A stretch of 26,878 nucleotides of DNA from a virus. A program made the translations under genes and the position numbers. The stretch covers positions 1 to 26,878 of the IMG/VR virus record IMGVR_UViG_3300042868_008767, one strand, 5' to 3'. Below the pieces are notes generated by a model. The model did not search any database. It was given only the letters and a program-made list of their open reading frames with translations, and was not told where the DNA came from. This document shows positions 21,304 through 26,878 of this stretch, piece by piece (position 1 is the first letter of the stretch; each line of letters opens with the position of its first letter).

Positions 21304-22461
21304 TTTTTTGGCAATTTTGTTATATTTATAATAAAAAGATTATGAATAAAACTGCACACAATAAAATTATTTGGTCAAATGAAGAAGTTGAAATGTTAAA
21401 AGAAAAATATGAAATTTTTACTAATAAAGAGTTATCAGTAATTTTAAACAAATCAACTAGAAATGTTGCTAGAAAATTAAAAGAATTGTCTTTGTATAAA
21501 AATTTAGATAAAGTAAGAAATATAAAATCTAGAATTAACAAAGAAAACGGGACTGATTTGAGTTATGATTATGTAGCTAATATTTCTAAAAAATTCACTA
21601 CTAAAAATGAATTTTATCAATTTGAGACTAATGTGTATAACAAAGCAGTTAAAGAAGGTTGGTTGAAAGAAATAACTAATCACATGATTGTTAAAAGGGT
21701 TAGTTTACCACAATTAATTTTGAAAGATATTTTAGAATTTATTATAGATGCCGATTGTTCTTATAACGATAGAACAGTTATTAAACCATATGAAATTGAT
21801 TGTTATTTTCCAACATTTAAAATTGGTTGGGAATATAATGGTAGATATTTTCATACTGATGAAAAAGATGAATTTAAAGTAAAACTTTGTTTAGATAAGG
21901 GTATATCTCTTTTTTCAATTAATGAAAAAAGTAAAACTTTTAGAAAATACGAAAAAAACATAAAGAATCAATTAATAAAACAAATAAGTGATATTAATCA
22001 ATTAACAGGTTTAAATATAACTAAAGAAATGATTTTAAACTATAAAATCAATATTAAACCACCAAATGTTTTAAGTGATTATGAAAAAAACGAAGTTTTT
22101 GGTAAAAAATTAAGCCAAATTAGAAAAACTAATTTAAAACTTTATAATAAAATTAAAAATTTTAATATAGTTAAAGATGAAAGTTTAGGTATTATTGACG
22201 ATATTAAAACTTTTAAAAAATTTGAAAATTTCGATGAATATTTAGAGTTTATTACAGATAATAATATATCTAGTTTTAATGAGCTATGTAAAATTGAACA
22301 TCCTCATAGAAGAGTAAAAAAATGGGGTATTAATATAAAAGAACTCCATAATTTTTTAACAAATAAAAAAAATGAAAATAGCAGTTGAAGTACAGGCCCC
22401 TAATCAAGTAGTGATAGATGAAAATTATATAAATATATTTTTAGCGGGGTCAATTGAAAAT
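21295..22461 (+). mobile_element. Vsr-like endonuclease element carrying a recoded 5' gene end
   Basis: The segment between the two ATTGAAAAT copies (21286-21294 and 22453-22461) holds a 47-nt leader, a Vsr-like homing endonuclease and a 90-nt replacement for the first 30 codons of the interrupted gene. Of 21 residues shared by the old and new N-termini, 15 use different codons. The three codons at the junction are identical. The exact right boundary may lie further downstream if more of the gene was replaced. No terminal inverted repeat or integrase was seen. Confidence 0.8.
21342..22388 (+). CDS. Vsr-like (EDxHD) homing endonuclease, 348 aa
   Basis: This is a predicted DNA endonuclease of the Vsr-like PD-(D/E)xK type. 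The N-terminus has a Myb/HTH-like segment (WSNEEVEMLKEKYE...TNKELSVILNKSTRNVARKLKEL, 11-49). The catalytic stretch is EIDCYFPTFKIGWEYNGRYFHTDEK at about 151-175, with E151, D153, E164 and H171 matching the EDxHD layout, followed by GISLFSINE. Small repeated modules (NKAVKEGWLKEITNHM, and near the C-terminus ISSFNELCKIEHPHRRVKKWGI) resemble DNA-binding repeats of this family. The gene breaks the 5' end of the deoxyribosyltransferase-like gene. Its last 17 bases overlap the replacement start at 22372 in another frame, tying its own C-terminus to the rescued gene. A TATTTATA element lies at 21323-21330. Confidence 0.88.
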   Translation: MNKTAHNKIIWSNEEVEMLKEKYEIFTNKELSVILNKSTRNVARKLKELSLYKNLDKVRNIKSRINKENGTDLSYDYVANISKKFTTKNEFYQFETNVYNKAVKEGWLKEITNHMIVKRVSLPQLILKDILEFIIDADCSYNDRTVIKPYEIDCYFPTFKIGWEYNGRYFHTDEKDEFKVKLCLDKGISLFSINEKSKTFRKYEKNIKNQLIKQISDINQLTGLNITKEMILNYKINIKPPNVLSDYEKNEVFGKKLSQIRKTNLKLYNKIKNFNIVKDESLGIIDDIKTFKKFENFDEYLEFITDNNISSFNELCKIEHPHRRVKKWGINIKELHNFLTNKKNENSS

Positions 22462-22839
22462 GGAAAAGCGATAGAATGGCAAAAAGAATTTATTGCCGCG
22501 TTGTCTGATAAAAATATCAGATTTCTTAACCCAAGAAGAGATGATTGGGATTCATCATGGGGGCAAACAATCGATGACCCTAAATTTGTTGAACAAGTTC
22601 AATGGGAATTAAATTCAATGGAAATGTCACACATAATAGTTATGGTTATCGACCCAGCAACTCTTTCACCAGTTACAATGATTGAATTTGGGTTACACGC
22701 CAAAGAACAAAAACTTATGGTAGTATGTCCAGATGGATTCTGGAAAAAAGGTAACGTGGATGTAACATGTGAGTTTTATGGTATCAATCAATTTGATACT
22801 ATGGATGAATTAATCGAATTTATGAGAAAACACATATAA
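22372..22839 (+). CDS. Nucleoside 2-deoxyribosyltransferase-like protein, 155 aa
   Basis: This protein resembles the Nuc_deoxyrib_tr_2 family: IFLAGSIENGKAIEWQKEF at 23-41, FLNPRRDDWDSSW, a QVQWELNSMEMSHIIVMVIDP segment and SPVTMIEFGLHA (with the catalytic-type Glu). Members transfer deoxyribose between bases or cleave N-glycosidic bonds; in phages they may recycle or alter nucleotides. The first 30 codons come with the inserted Vsr-like element and use codons unlike the native 5' end at 21205. The start overlaps the endonuclease end by 17 bases. The gene therefore appears repaired and functional despite the insertion. IF3 follows with no gap. Confidence 0.9.
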   Translation: MKIAVEVQAPNQVVIDENYINIFLAGSIENGKAIEWQKEFIAALSDKNIRFLNPRRDDWDSSWGQTIDDPKFVEQVQWELNSMEMSHIIVMVIDPATLSPVTMIEFGLHAKEQKLMVVCPDGFWKKGNVDVTCEFYGINQFDTMDELIEFMRKHI

Positions 22840-23346
22840 ATGAACAAAAAGCAAAAACAAAAAGAAAAACAACACAAAACTAACCTTGAAATCAATCACC
22901 CAACTGTAAGGGTTGGTGAACATGGTATTTTATCGTTAAAGGAGGCTCAACAGTTGGCTGACGAACAAGAATTAGACTTGGTTCTTATCAATGAGAATGC
23001 ACAACCACCTGTTTGTAAAATAATGAATTACGAAAAATTCATTTATCAACAAAGCAAAACACCTAAACATAAATCCTTAGACATTAAAGAAATTAAATTG
23101 GGACCAAACACTTCTGAAAATGATTTGTCTTATAGAACCAAACACATTATTGAATTTTTGGAAAAGGGTCATAAGGTTAAACTTACAATGCAATTTAGAG
23201 GTCGTCAAATGGCTTTTGTTGACAAAGGACAAGAAGTGATGTTAAATTTAATTGTTAGTGTTGAAGAACATGGTTCAGCTGAATCAATCCCAAAACTTGA
23301 AGGGAAAAGACTTCAATGTACATTGAAACCTAAAGCGAAGAAATAA
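22840..23346 (+). CDS. infC: Translation initiation factor IF-3
   Basis: This is a full two-domain IF3 of 168 aa. The N-terminal domain runs from NHPTVRVGEHGILSLKEAQQLADEQELDLVLINENAQPPVCKIMNYEKFIYQQ; the Lys-rich linker follows, then the C-terminal domain with KEIKLGPNTSENDLSYRTKHIIEFLEKGHKVKLTMQFRGRQMA. The PPVCKIM and FRGR segments are diagnostic. IF3 binds the 30S subunit, prevents 50S joining and checks initiator tRNA and start codon. A phage copy may bias initiation toward phage mRNAs; several genes here are predicted leaderless or lack Shine-Dalgarno sites. It starts directly after the preceding stop. The first 16 residues are a basic extension (KKQKQKEKQHKTN). Confidence 0.96.
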   Translation: MNKKQKQKEKQHKTNLEINHPTVRVGEHGILSLKEAQQLADEQELDLVLINENAQPPVCKIMNYEKFIYQQSKTPKHKSLDIKEIKLGPNTSENDLSYRTKHIIEFLEKGHKVKLTMQFRGRQMAFVDKGQEVMLNLIVSVEEHGSAESIPKLEGKRLQCTLKPKAKK

Positions 23347-23348
23347 TC

Positions 23349-23377
23349 TTTACATTTTAGTTTTCCGTTAGTATAAT
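23349..23377 (+). promoter_or_regulatory. Possible sigma70-like promoter before the gp23-like gene
   Basis: TTTACA at 23349-23354, 17 nt, then TATAAT at 23372-23377 form an E. coli-type promoter, unlike the TAnnTTTG type seen elsewhere in this window. The ATG at 23383 is five bases later. In AT-rich DNA this can occur by chance, so confidence is low. Confidence 0.3.
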
Positions 23378-23417
23378 GGGCTATGAAAAAATACATAGTC
23401 AGTTACCTAACGGAAAA
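23361..23417 (+). promoter_or_regulatory. Nested inverted repeats around the start of the gp23-like gene
   Basis: TTTTCCGTTAG (23361-23371) pairs perfectly with CTAACGGAAAA (23407-23417). Inside, GGCTATG (23379-23385) pairs with CATAGTC (23394-23400) with one G-T wobble and an 8-nt loop. The start codon at 23383 lies in the inner stem. In RNA this would hide the start codon; in DNA it could form an operator. Confidence 0.65.
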
Positions 23418-23967
23418 TTATTATTTGGACAAAAGCGAAATTGGAAACGCTGGTATATATGCGTTTGATGACGATAGACGCTTTAAGGTTCCGTCCAACG
23501 CTAAAAAACTAATTGAAGAAATTGTAACACTGTTTGGTTATTCTTTTACTAGAACCAAATGGCTTATACATGATTGGGCTTATAAACAAAAATCAGATTA
23601 TTGTTTAAAGTTTTATTGGAAGAGTCATGAGATTGATGGTAATATCTTCATGCCAATCGCTAAACAAGTAGCGGCATCTACTATTGGTAACGATTTAGTC
23701 AGAGTTCAACCCATGGGTGGACCAACAGGGACTCTTATGTATTTAGATTATCAATACGGTGAGTTAGACCACCCAACACCTAATTATATGTTGGCAGTTG
23801 ACACAGCAAACAACGAACCACACATTTCAATACCAAAAGTTAGGAACCCAGATAGAAACGAAACCATAAGAAAATGGGTAGCCAGTGGTTTGTTAGATAA
23901 TTTTGATGGTAGTAAACAAAGTCTTGCTGCGTTGTATGAAAGTCAAGCCAGACAACTTTTGGAATAA
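23383..23967 (+). CDS. Protein with T4 gp23-like segments, 194 aa
   Basis: The first 85 residues are unrecognised. Residues 90-126 contain PIAKQVAASTIGNDLVRVQPMGGPTG, which resembles the region of T4-type major capsid proteins around GVQPMNSPTGQVFALR. The C-terminal 35 residues (TIRKWVASGLLDNFDGSKQS then LAALYESQARQLLE) resemble the start of gp23, where KWKPLLEG and SKQAIIAKIFENQ occur. The order is permuted relative to gp23, and the protein is too short to be a capsid subunit. It may be a fragment-derived paralogue, an internal capsid protein, or a decoy. The comparison rests on memory. The start codon is inside a hairpin. Coding is certain; interpretation is tentative. Confidence 0.7.
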   Translation: MKKYIVSYLTENYYLDKSEIGNAGIYAFDDDRRFKVPSNAKKLIEEIVTLFGYSFTRTKWLIHDWAYKQKSDYCLKFYWKSHEIDGNIFMPIAKQVAASTIGNDLVRVQPMGGPTGTLMYLDYQYGELDHPTPNYMLAVDTANNEPHISIPKVRNPDRNETIRKWVASGLLDNFDGSKQSLAALYESQARQLLE

Positions 23968-23988
23968 TGAAAATATTTATTAAAAGAG

Positions 23989-24019
23989 TTGTATAACTCA
24001 AAAATAAGATGTATTTTTG
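23989..24019 (+). promoter_or_regulatory. Bacteroidota-type promoter for the tail-anchored protein
   Basis: TTG at 23989-23991, a 20-nt spacer and TATTTTTG at 24012-24019 match the consensus. The start at 24033 is 13 nt past the -7 box. A TATTTATT element like those before the homing endonucleases lies just upstream at 23974-23981. Confidence 0.76.
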
Positions 24020-24032
24020 CACTGTTTAATAA

Positions 24033-24419
24033 ATGAAATTTAATATTTTAAAAACTAGAAACGGAAAATTAAGAAATAAATTAACTAATAATTTTCCAAA
24101 AAATAAACTAACTGACAAAGACATTGAAATGTTGATGACAATGGTTGAAGATTACGAGAAAGCTAATTTAGCAACTATTGACAAGTTGAAAAAAGATAAA
24201 ATGCTAGAATCTAAAAGAATAAGCGGCGCTATTAAACAAACAATACACGCACACGGACCAATAACTTCAAATTTAATTGGCTCGGCAACAAAAAGAATAT
24301 ACGGCTCATTGTTAAACGATGAAAATAATGAAAGTAAATTTATAAAAATTGACAAAGGTACTTTCACTTTATTATGTGTCGCTGTTTTTGTTTCTATTGC
24401 AATTTGTTTCATTTTTTAA
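24033..24419 (+). CDS. Predicted tail-anchored membrane protein, 128 aa
   Basis: The N-terminal about 105 residues are soluble, basic and helical (MKFNILKTRNGKLRNKLTNN; IEMLMTMVEDYEKANLATIDKLKKDKM). A single hydrophobic helix, FTLLCVAVFVSIAICFIF, ends the protein, so it should sit in the membrane by its C-terminus with the bulk in the cytoplasm. The middle part AIKQTIHAHGPITSNLIGSATKRIYG is rich in small residues and could contact membranes or nucleic acid. No family is recognised. It is first in a new transcription unit that also holds the ABC-like membrane protein, and the two may act together. Confidence 0.82.
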   Translation: MKFNILKTRNGKLRNKLTNNFPKNKLTDKDIEMLMTMVEDYEKANLATIDKLKKDKMLESKRISGAIKQTIHAHGPITSNLIGSATKRIYGSLLNDENNESKFIKIDKGTFTLLCVAVFVSIAICFIF

Positions 24420-24440
24420 TCACTAACCTTCAAAATAATA

Positions 24441-25283
24441 ATGCTAAAATTAAAAACTATTTTTAAAGAAAATTGGAAATCAATTTTATTTTCATATTTC
24501 CTTTTTTCAATGCAAGCCATCTTTATGTTAATATACCCAAAAGTGTTGGGTGAATCTATTGACCATTTAATTGCTAAAGATTATTCCTTCATTTTTTACT
24601 TGTTGTTAACCTTTTTAGGTATGATGGTTTTTAGTTATATAAGTAGAGTTTATGACACCATCATTTTCTCTAAAATATACAGAAGGTTTGCTTCTATTGA
24701 AACTTGCAACCAATTTGACAACAATGTTGAAACAACAAAAATAAATGGAAGGTTAACTTTGATGAGTAGTGTTGTTAGATTTTTTGAAGCTGATATGATT
24801 AACATATTAAACGCTGCTTTTGGTTTGTTAGGTTCAATATATTTCATATCGTTAGTAGATATTACATTGGTACCATATTTAATTTTTAGCGCTATATTAA
24901 CTTTAATGGTAAGTTACTATTTCTCACCTAAAATTGCAGCTATTACCAAAGATTCAAATGACATATCTGAAGAACAAACTGAAATAATCAACCATAGAAA
25001 GATTTCGTTGGTTAACAATTTATTAAAAAGGAAACAATTACTATCAATAAAGTTATCCAACTTAGATGCTAAATTTTTCTTTTTGATTCAGTTAATAGCT
25101 TATGGAACTGTAACAGCTTTGTTAACTTATTATGTTGTATTCAACACTGTTAGTGTTGGTAGCGTATTCTCAACATATAGATATCTATTTGATTTTGTGG
25201 TTTCGGTTTCAATATTACCACATATCGTTATATCATTTATCAACATTAAAGACGTTATAAAACGTTTAGAAACAGAAAATTAA
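24441..25283 (+). CDS. Orphan ABC-transporter six-helix membrane domain, 280 aa
   Basis: This protein resembles the type 1 exporter transmembrane domain (ABC_membrane family) without its ATPase half. Hydrophobic helices are seen at about 14-34, 49-70, 117-137, 140-158, 213-233 and 240-262. YPKVLGESIDHLIAKDYSFIFYLLLTFLGM matches the usual TM1-TM2 loop of ABC exporters, and the cytoplasmic extension with RFASIETCNQFDNNVETTKINGRLTLMSSVVRFFEADMINIL matches the coupling-helix region. There is no Walker A or signature motif, and no ABC ATPase gene lies nearby. It could act alone, pair with a host ATPase, or block a host transporter. Start at 24441 follows a 21-nt gap. Confidence 0.82.
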   Translation: MLKLKTIFKENWKSILFSYFLFSMQAIFMLIYPKVLGESIDHLIAKDYSFIFYLLLTFLGMMVFSYISRVYDTIIFSKIYRRFASIETCNQFDNNVETTKINGRLTLMSSVVRFFEADMINILNAAFGLLGSIYFISLVDITLVPYLIFSAILTLMVSYYFSPKIAAITKDSNDISEEQTEIINHRKISLVNNLLKRKQLLSIKLSNLDAKFFFLIQLIAYGTVTALLTYYVVFNTVSVGSVFSTYRYLFDFVVSVSILPHIVISFINIKDVIKRLETEN

Positions 25284-25284
25284 T

Positions 25285-25518
25285 ATGTTAGGATATTATA
25301 AAGATTTAGAGTTAGGGAAAACATATACCATTAGTTATCGTTTACATAACGGACACAATGTTACAACCACTGGTTTTAGGTTTATCCAAGTAACACCAAA
25401 AGGTTTTAACTTTTTAGACGTTAACAATCATAGGTGTATATTTAAAGGACATTTTTACAGGTCCAAAAAAAATAACAAGTTTTTCATAGTTAAAAACTTA
25501 ACAATTATAAAAGAATAA
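25285..25518 (+). CDS. Hypothetical basic protein, 77 aa
   Basis: This small protein starts one base after the preceding stop. It appears beta-rich (GKTYTISYRLHNGHNVTTTGFRFIQVTPKGFNFLDV), with a Lys/Arg-rich C-terminal half (FKGHFYRSKKNNKFFIVKNL), so it may bind nucleic acid as a small SH3/OB-like barrel. No family is recognised. It is tightly packed between the ABC-like gene and the HAD gene, supporting co-transcription. Confidence 0.75.
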   Translation: MLGYYKDLELGKTYTISYRLHNGHNVTTTGFRFIQVTPKGFNFLDVNNHRCIFKGHFYRSKKNNKFFIVKNLTIIKE

Positions 25519-25519
25519 A

Positions 25520-26041
25520 ATGAAAAAATTTACAAAATTGACTATCTGGGATTTTGATGGAACTTTAATATCAACCCCACTACCAGATGAAGGTAGAAAA
25601 TTATACAAACAAAAAACTGGTAAAGATTGGCCACATGCTGGATGGTGGGGTCAACCATTGAGTCTTGATATGCAAGTGTTTGATATGAAACCAATTCCAA
25701 ATGTTATTAGAGATTACAAGAAAGAAACCAGTAACCCAGATACTATGGTTGTTATGGTTACTGGAAGAATGGTCAAACTAGCTGACATGGTTAAAAACAT
25801 ACTCAGCACTCATGGGCTTAAATTCCACGAATATCATTTCAATAGAGGTGGTAGCACAGATGTGGCTAAGAAAAAAACGTTTGACCAGATTCTAGAACAA
25901 AACCCATCTATCAAAGAAGTAGAGGTCTGGGATGACCGAGAAGAACACATACCTATATTCCAAGCTTGGGGTGATGAACAAGTTGAGTCTGGTAGACTTA
26001 ACAAATTTAACATAAATGTTGTGCCTTCTACAAGGCACTGA
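25520..26041 (+). CDS. HAD_SAK_1-like RNA-repair-type HAD protein, 173 aa
   Basis: This matches the HAD domain of Swiss-Army-Knife RNA repair proteins (HAD_SAK_1). Motif I is IWDFDGTLISTPLPDEGR with D11 and D13; a Trp-rich segment WPHAGWWGQPLSL follows, as in the family; VMVTGRM is motif II; VEVWDDREEHIPIF is the acidic motif. All catalytic residues are present. Family members are predicted to remove phosphates at RNA ends, often alongside ligases and kinases, none of which is in this window. The gene is last in its transcription unit, with a strong terminator after it. RNA repair role is inference from the family. Confidence 0.88.
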   Translation: MKKFTKLTIWDFDGTLISTPLPDEGRKLYKQKTGKDWPHAGWWGQPLSLDMQVFDMKPIPNVIRDYKKETSNPDTMVVMVTGRMVKLADMVKNILSTHGLKFHEYHFNRGGSTDVAKKKTFDQILEQNPSIKEVEVWDDREEHIPIFQAWGDEQVESGRLNKFNINVVPSTRH

Positions 26042-26046
26042 TAAAC

Positions 26047-26075
26047 AACCCACTAAAAAAATAGTGGGTTTTTTA
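26047..26075 (+). terminator. Intrinsic terminator before the RNase R gene
   Basis: A 9-bp perfect inverted repeat, AACCCACTA (26047-26055) and TAGTGGGTT (26062-26070), with a six-A loop, is followed by a short T run. It begins six bases after the HAD stop. The -33 TTG of the next promoter follows immediately. Confidence 0.87.
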
Positions 26076-26106
26076 TTGCTATTAACAAAAAAATTAAGTA
26101 TTTTTG
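26076..26106 (+). promoter_or_regulatory. Bacteroidota-type promoter giving a near-leaderless RNase R mRNA
   Basis: TTG at 26076-26078, a 20-nt spacer and TATTTTTG at 26099-26106 match the consensus. The ATG at 26111 is four bases beyond the -7 box, so the mRNA should be leaderless or nearly so. Confidence 0.78.
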
Positions 26107-26110
26107 CAAC

Positions 26111-26878
26111 ATGATTAATATAAACGATACATTAGAAGGTAGACTAAGCGTTAACGCTAGTGGTTCAGCATATTTGACGGACCCAAACCTACCAAAAGAC
26201 ATATACATTCACAAGTCTAACACCAACCATGCATTACATTTGGATAAAGTAAAAATCCGTGTAAAAGACGGTGTTGGTCGTTCAATTGAAGGTGAAGTAA
26301 TTGAAATCGTTGAACGATTCAGAACAGAATTTGTCGGTACGCTTCAAATAAGCCCAAAATTTGCATTTTTTGTGCCAGACAGTAACAAACTACCAATTGA
26401 CTTTTTTATTCCGTTGAGCACGCTTAATGGTGGCTTAGATGGGCAAAAGGTTGTGGTTAGACTTACTGAATGGAAAGATGATGCAAAGAACCCTAACGGA
26501 GAAGTTATTCGAGTATTGGGTGATGCTGGTGAACATGAAACTGAGATACACAGTATCCTTGAAGAATATGGTTTACCATACGACTTCGATGAAGATGTAT
26601 TGGCAGAGGCCAGAGCTATCCCAATAGAGATAACTCAAACGGAGATTGACAAACGTAGAGATATGCGTGACGTACTTACGTTCACCATTGACCCAGCGGA
26701 TGCCAAAGACTTTGACGATGCGTTGAGCGTTGAATGGGTTGACGGTGAGTTGTTTGTTGGTATTCACATTGCTGACGTATCACACTATTTGCGACCAGAC
26801 ACAGAGTTAGATAAAGAAGCGTTTGCCAGAGGTACCAGTGTATATCTAGTGGATAGATGTGTTCCGATGCTTCCTGAG
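26111..26878 (+). CDS. rnr: RNase R-like 3'-5' exoribonuclease, 3' end outside the window
   Basis: The 256 visible residues hold the cold-shock-like domains and the start of the RNB catalytic domain. GRLSVNASGSAYLTDPNLPKDIYIHK (10-35) is the first CSD; IDPADAKDFDDALS (193-206) gives the catalytic aspartates of RNB enzymes; VGIHIADVSHYLRPDTELDKEA follows as in RNase R. Such enzymes degrade structured RNA from the 3' end. Compared with bacterial RNase R, the N-terminal helical domain before the CSD is missing: the protein starts directly at the CSD. The start at 26111 is set by the promoter just upstream. The frame is open to the last base. A phage copy may speed RNA turnover in the infected cell. 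Confidence 0.94.
   Translation, partial: MININDTLEGRLSVNASGSAYLTDPNLPKDIYIHKSNTNHALHLDKVKIRVKDGVGRSIEGEVIEIVERFRTEFVGTLQISPKFAFFVPDSNKLPIDFFIPLSTLNGGLDGQKVVVRLTEWKDDAKNPNGEVIRVLGDAGEHETEIHSILEEYGLPYDFDEDVLAEARAIPIEITQTEIDKRRDMRDVLTFTIDPADAKDFDDALSVEWVDGELFVGIHIADVSHYLRPDTELDKEAFARGTSVYLVDRCVPMLPE

Noticed and set aside
21323-21330. TATTTATA read as a T4-type late promoter (TATAAATA)
   Set aside because: In this orientation the T4-type sequence would point away from the gene, and no late sigma gene is visible. It is reported only as a shared element.
1-26878. tRNA genes and CRISPR arrays
   Set aside because: No cloverleaf with a GGTTCGAATCC-like T arm, and no regularly spaced repeats, were noticed by eye. 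A tRNAscan-type search would be decisive.

Overview
The window is a gene-dense, AT-rich stretch of a large virulent tailed bacteriophage, most likely infecting a Bacteroidota host of the Flavobacteriia type. Four things point there. All supported genes lie on the + strand in tightly packed runs with ATGA and TAATG overlaps. Four homing endonucleases of three families and a group I intron are present. Eight start regions carry the Bacteroidota housekeeping promoter pattern (TTG, about 20 nt, TAnnTTTG), and Shine-Dalgarno sequences are largely absent. The CobB-like and IF3-like proteins also look Bacteroidota-like. Species and phage genus cannot be named from the sequence alone.

Layout. 1-2756: end of a DUF3307-like membrane protein, an unknown protein, a metallophosphoesterase and an AAA+ ATPase. 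2797-9605: an NAD+/ADP-ribose region with NMN adenylyltransferase-Nudix, a P-loop protein, a complete FMN-dependent glutamate-synthase-like protein, nicotinamide phosphoribosyltransferase (NAMPT), a NADAR-domain protein, an HNH homing endonuclease and a macrodomain protein. 9635-12436: two HAD proteins, a lipoprotein, a CobB-type sirtuin and small proteins. 12488-16843: PRPP synthetase, a LAGLIDADG endonuclease, Thg1-like tRNA-His guanylyltransferase and a large metallophosphoesterase. 16912-20970: HAD, coiled-coil, tRNA-binding-domain, Nudix and Smr proteins, then an AAA+ gene whose Walker A codons are split by a group I intron with its own LAGLIDADG gene. 21000-26878: a nucleoside 2-deoxyribosyltransferase-like gene invaded by a Vsr-like endonuclease, initiation factor IF3, a protein with T4 gp23-like segments, a tail-anchored protein, an orphan ABC-transporter membrane domain, a Swiss-Army-Knife-type HAD and the start of an RNase R.

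How the genes fit together. NADase products can in principle be returned to NAD+ by phage enzymes alone: the Nudix domain makes ribose-5-phosphate from ADP-ribose, Prs makes PRPP, NAMPT joins it to nicotinamide as NMN, and the NMNAT domain makes NAD+. The NADAR, macrodomain and sirtuin genes nearby handle ADP-ribose or NAD+, so the region looks like a counter-defence and NAD-maintenance island. A second theme is RNA and translation control: IF3, Thg1, a free tRNA-binding domain, an Smr domain and RNase R.

The most unusual object is at 21205-22461. A Vsr-like homing endonuclease sits after codon 30 of the deoxyribosyltransferase-like gene. The element's 3' end supplies a replacement 5' end for the broken gene. 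Of 21 residues shared between old and new N-termini, 15 use a different codon. This looks like a selfish element carrying its own recoded repair patch.
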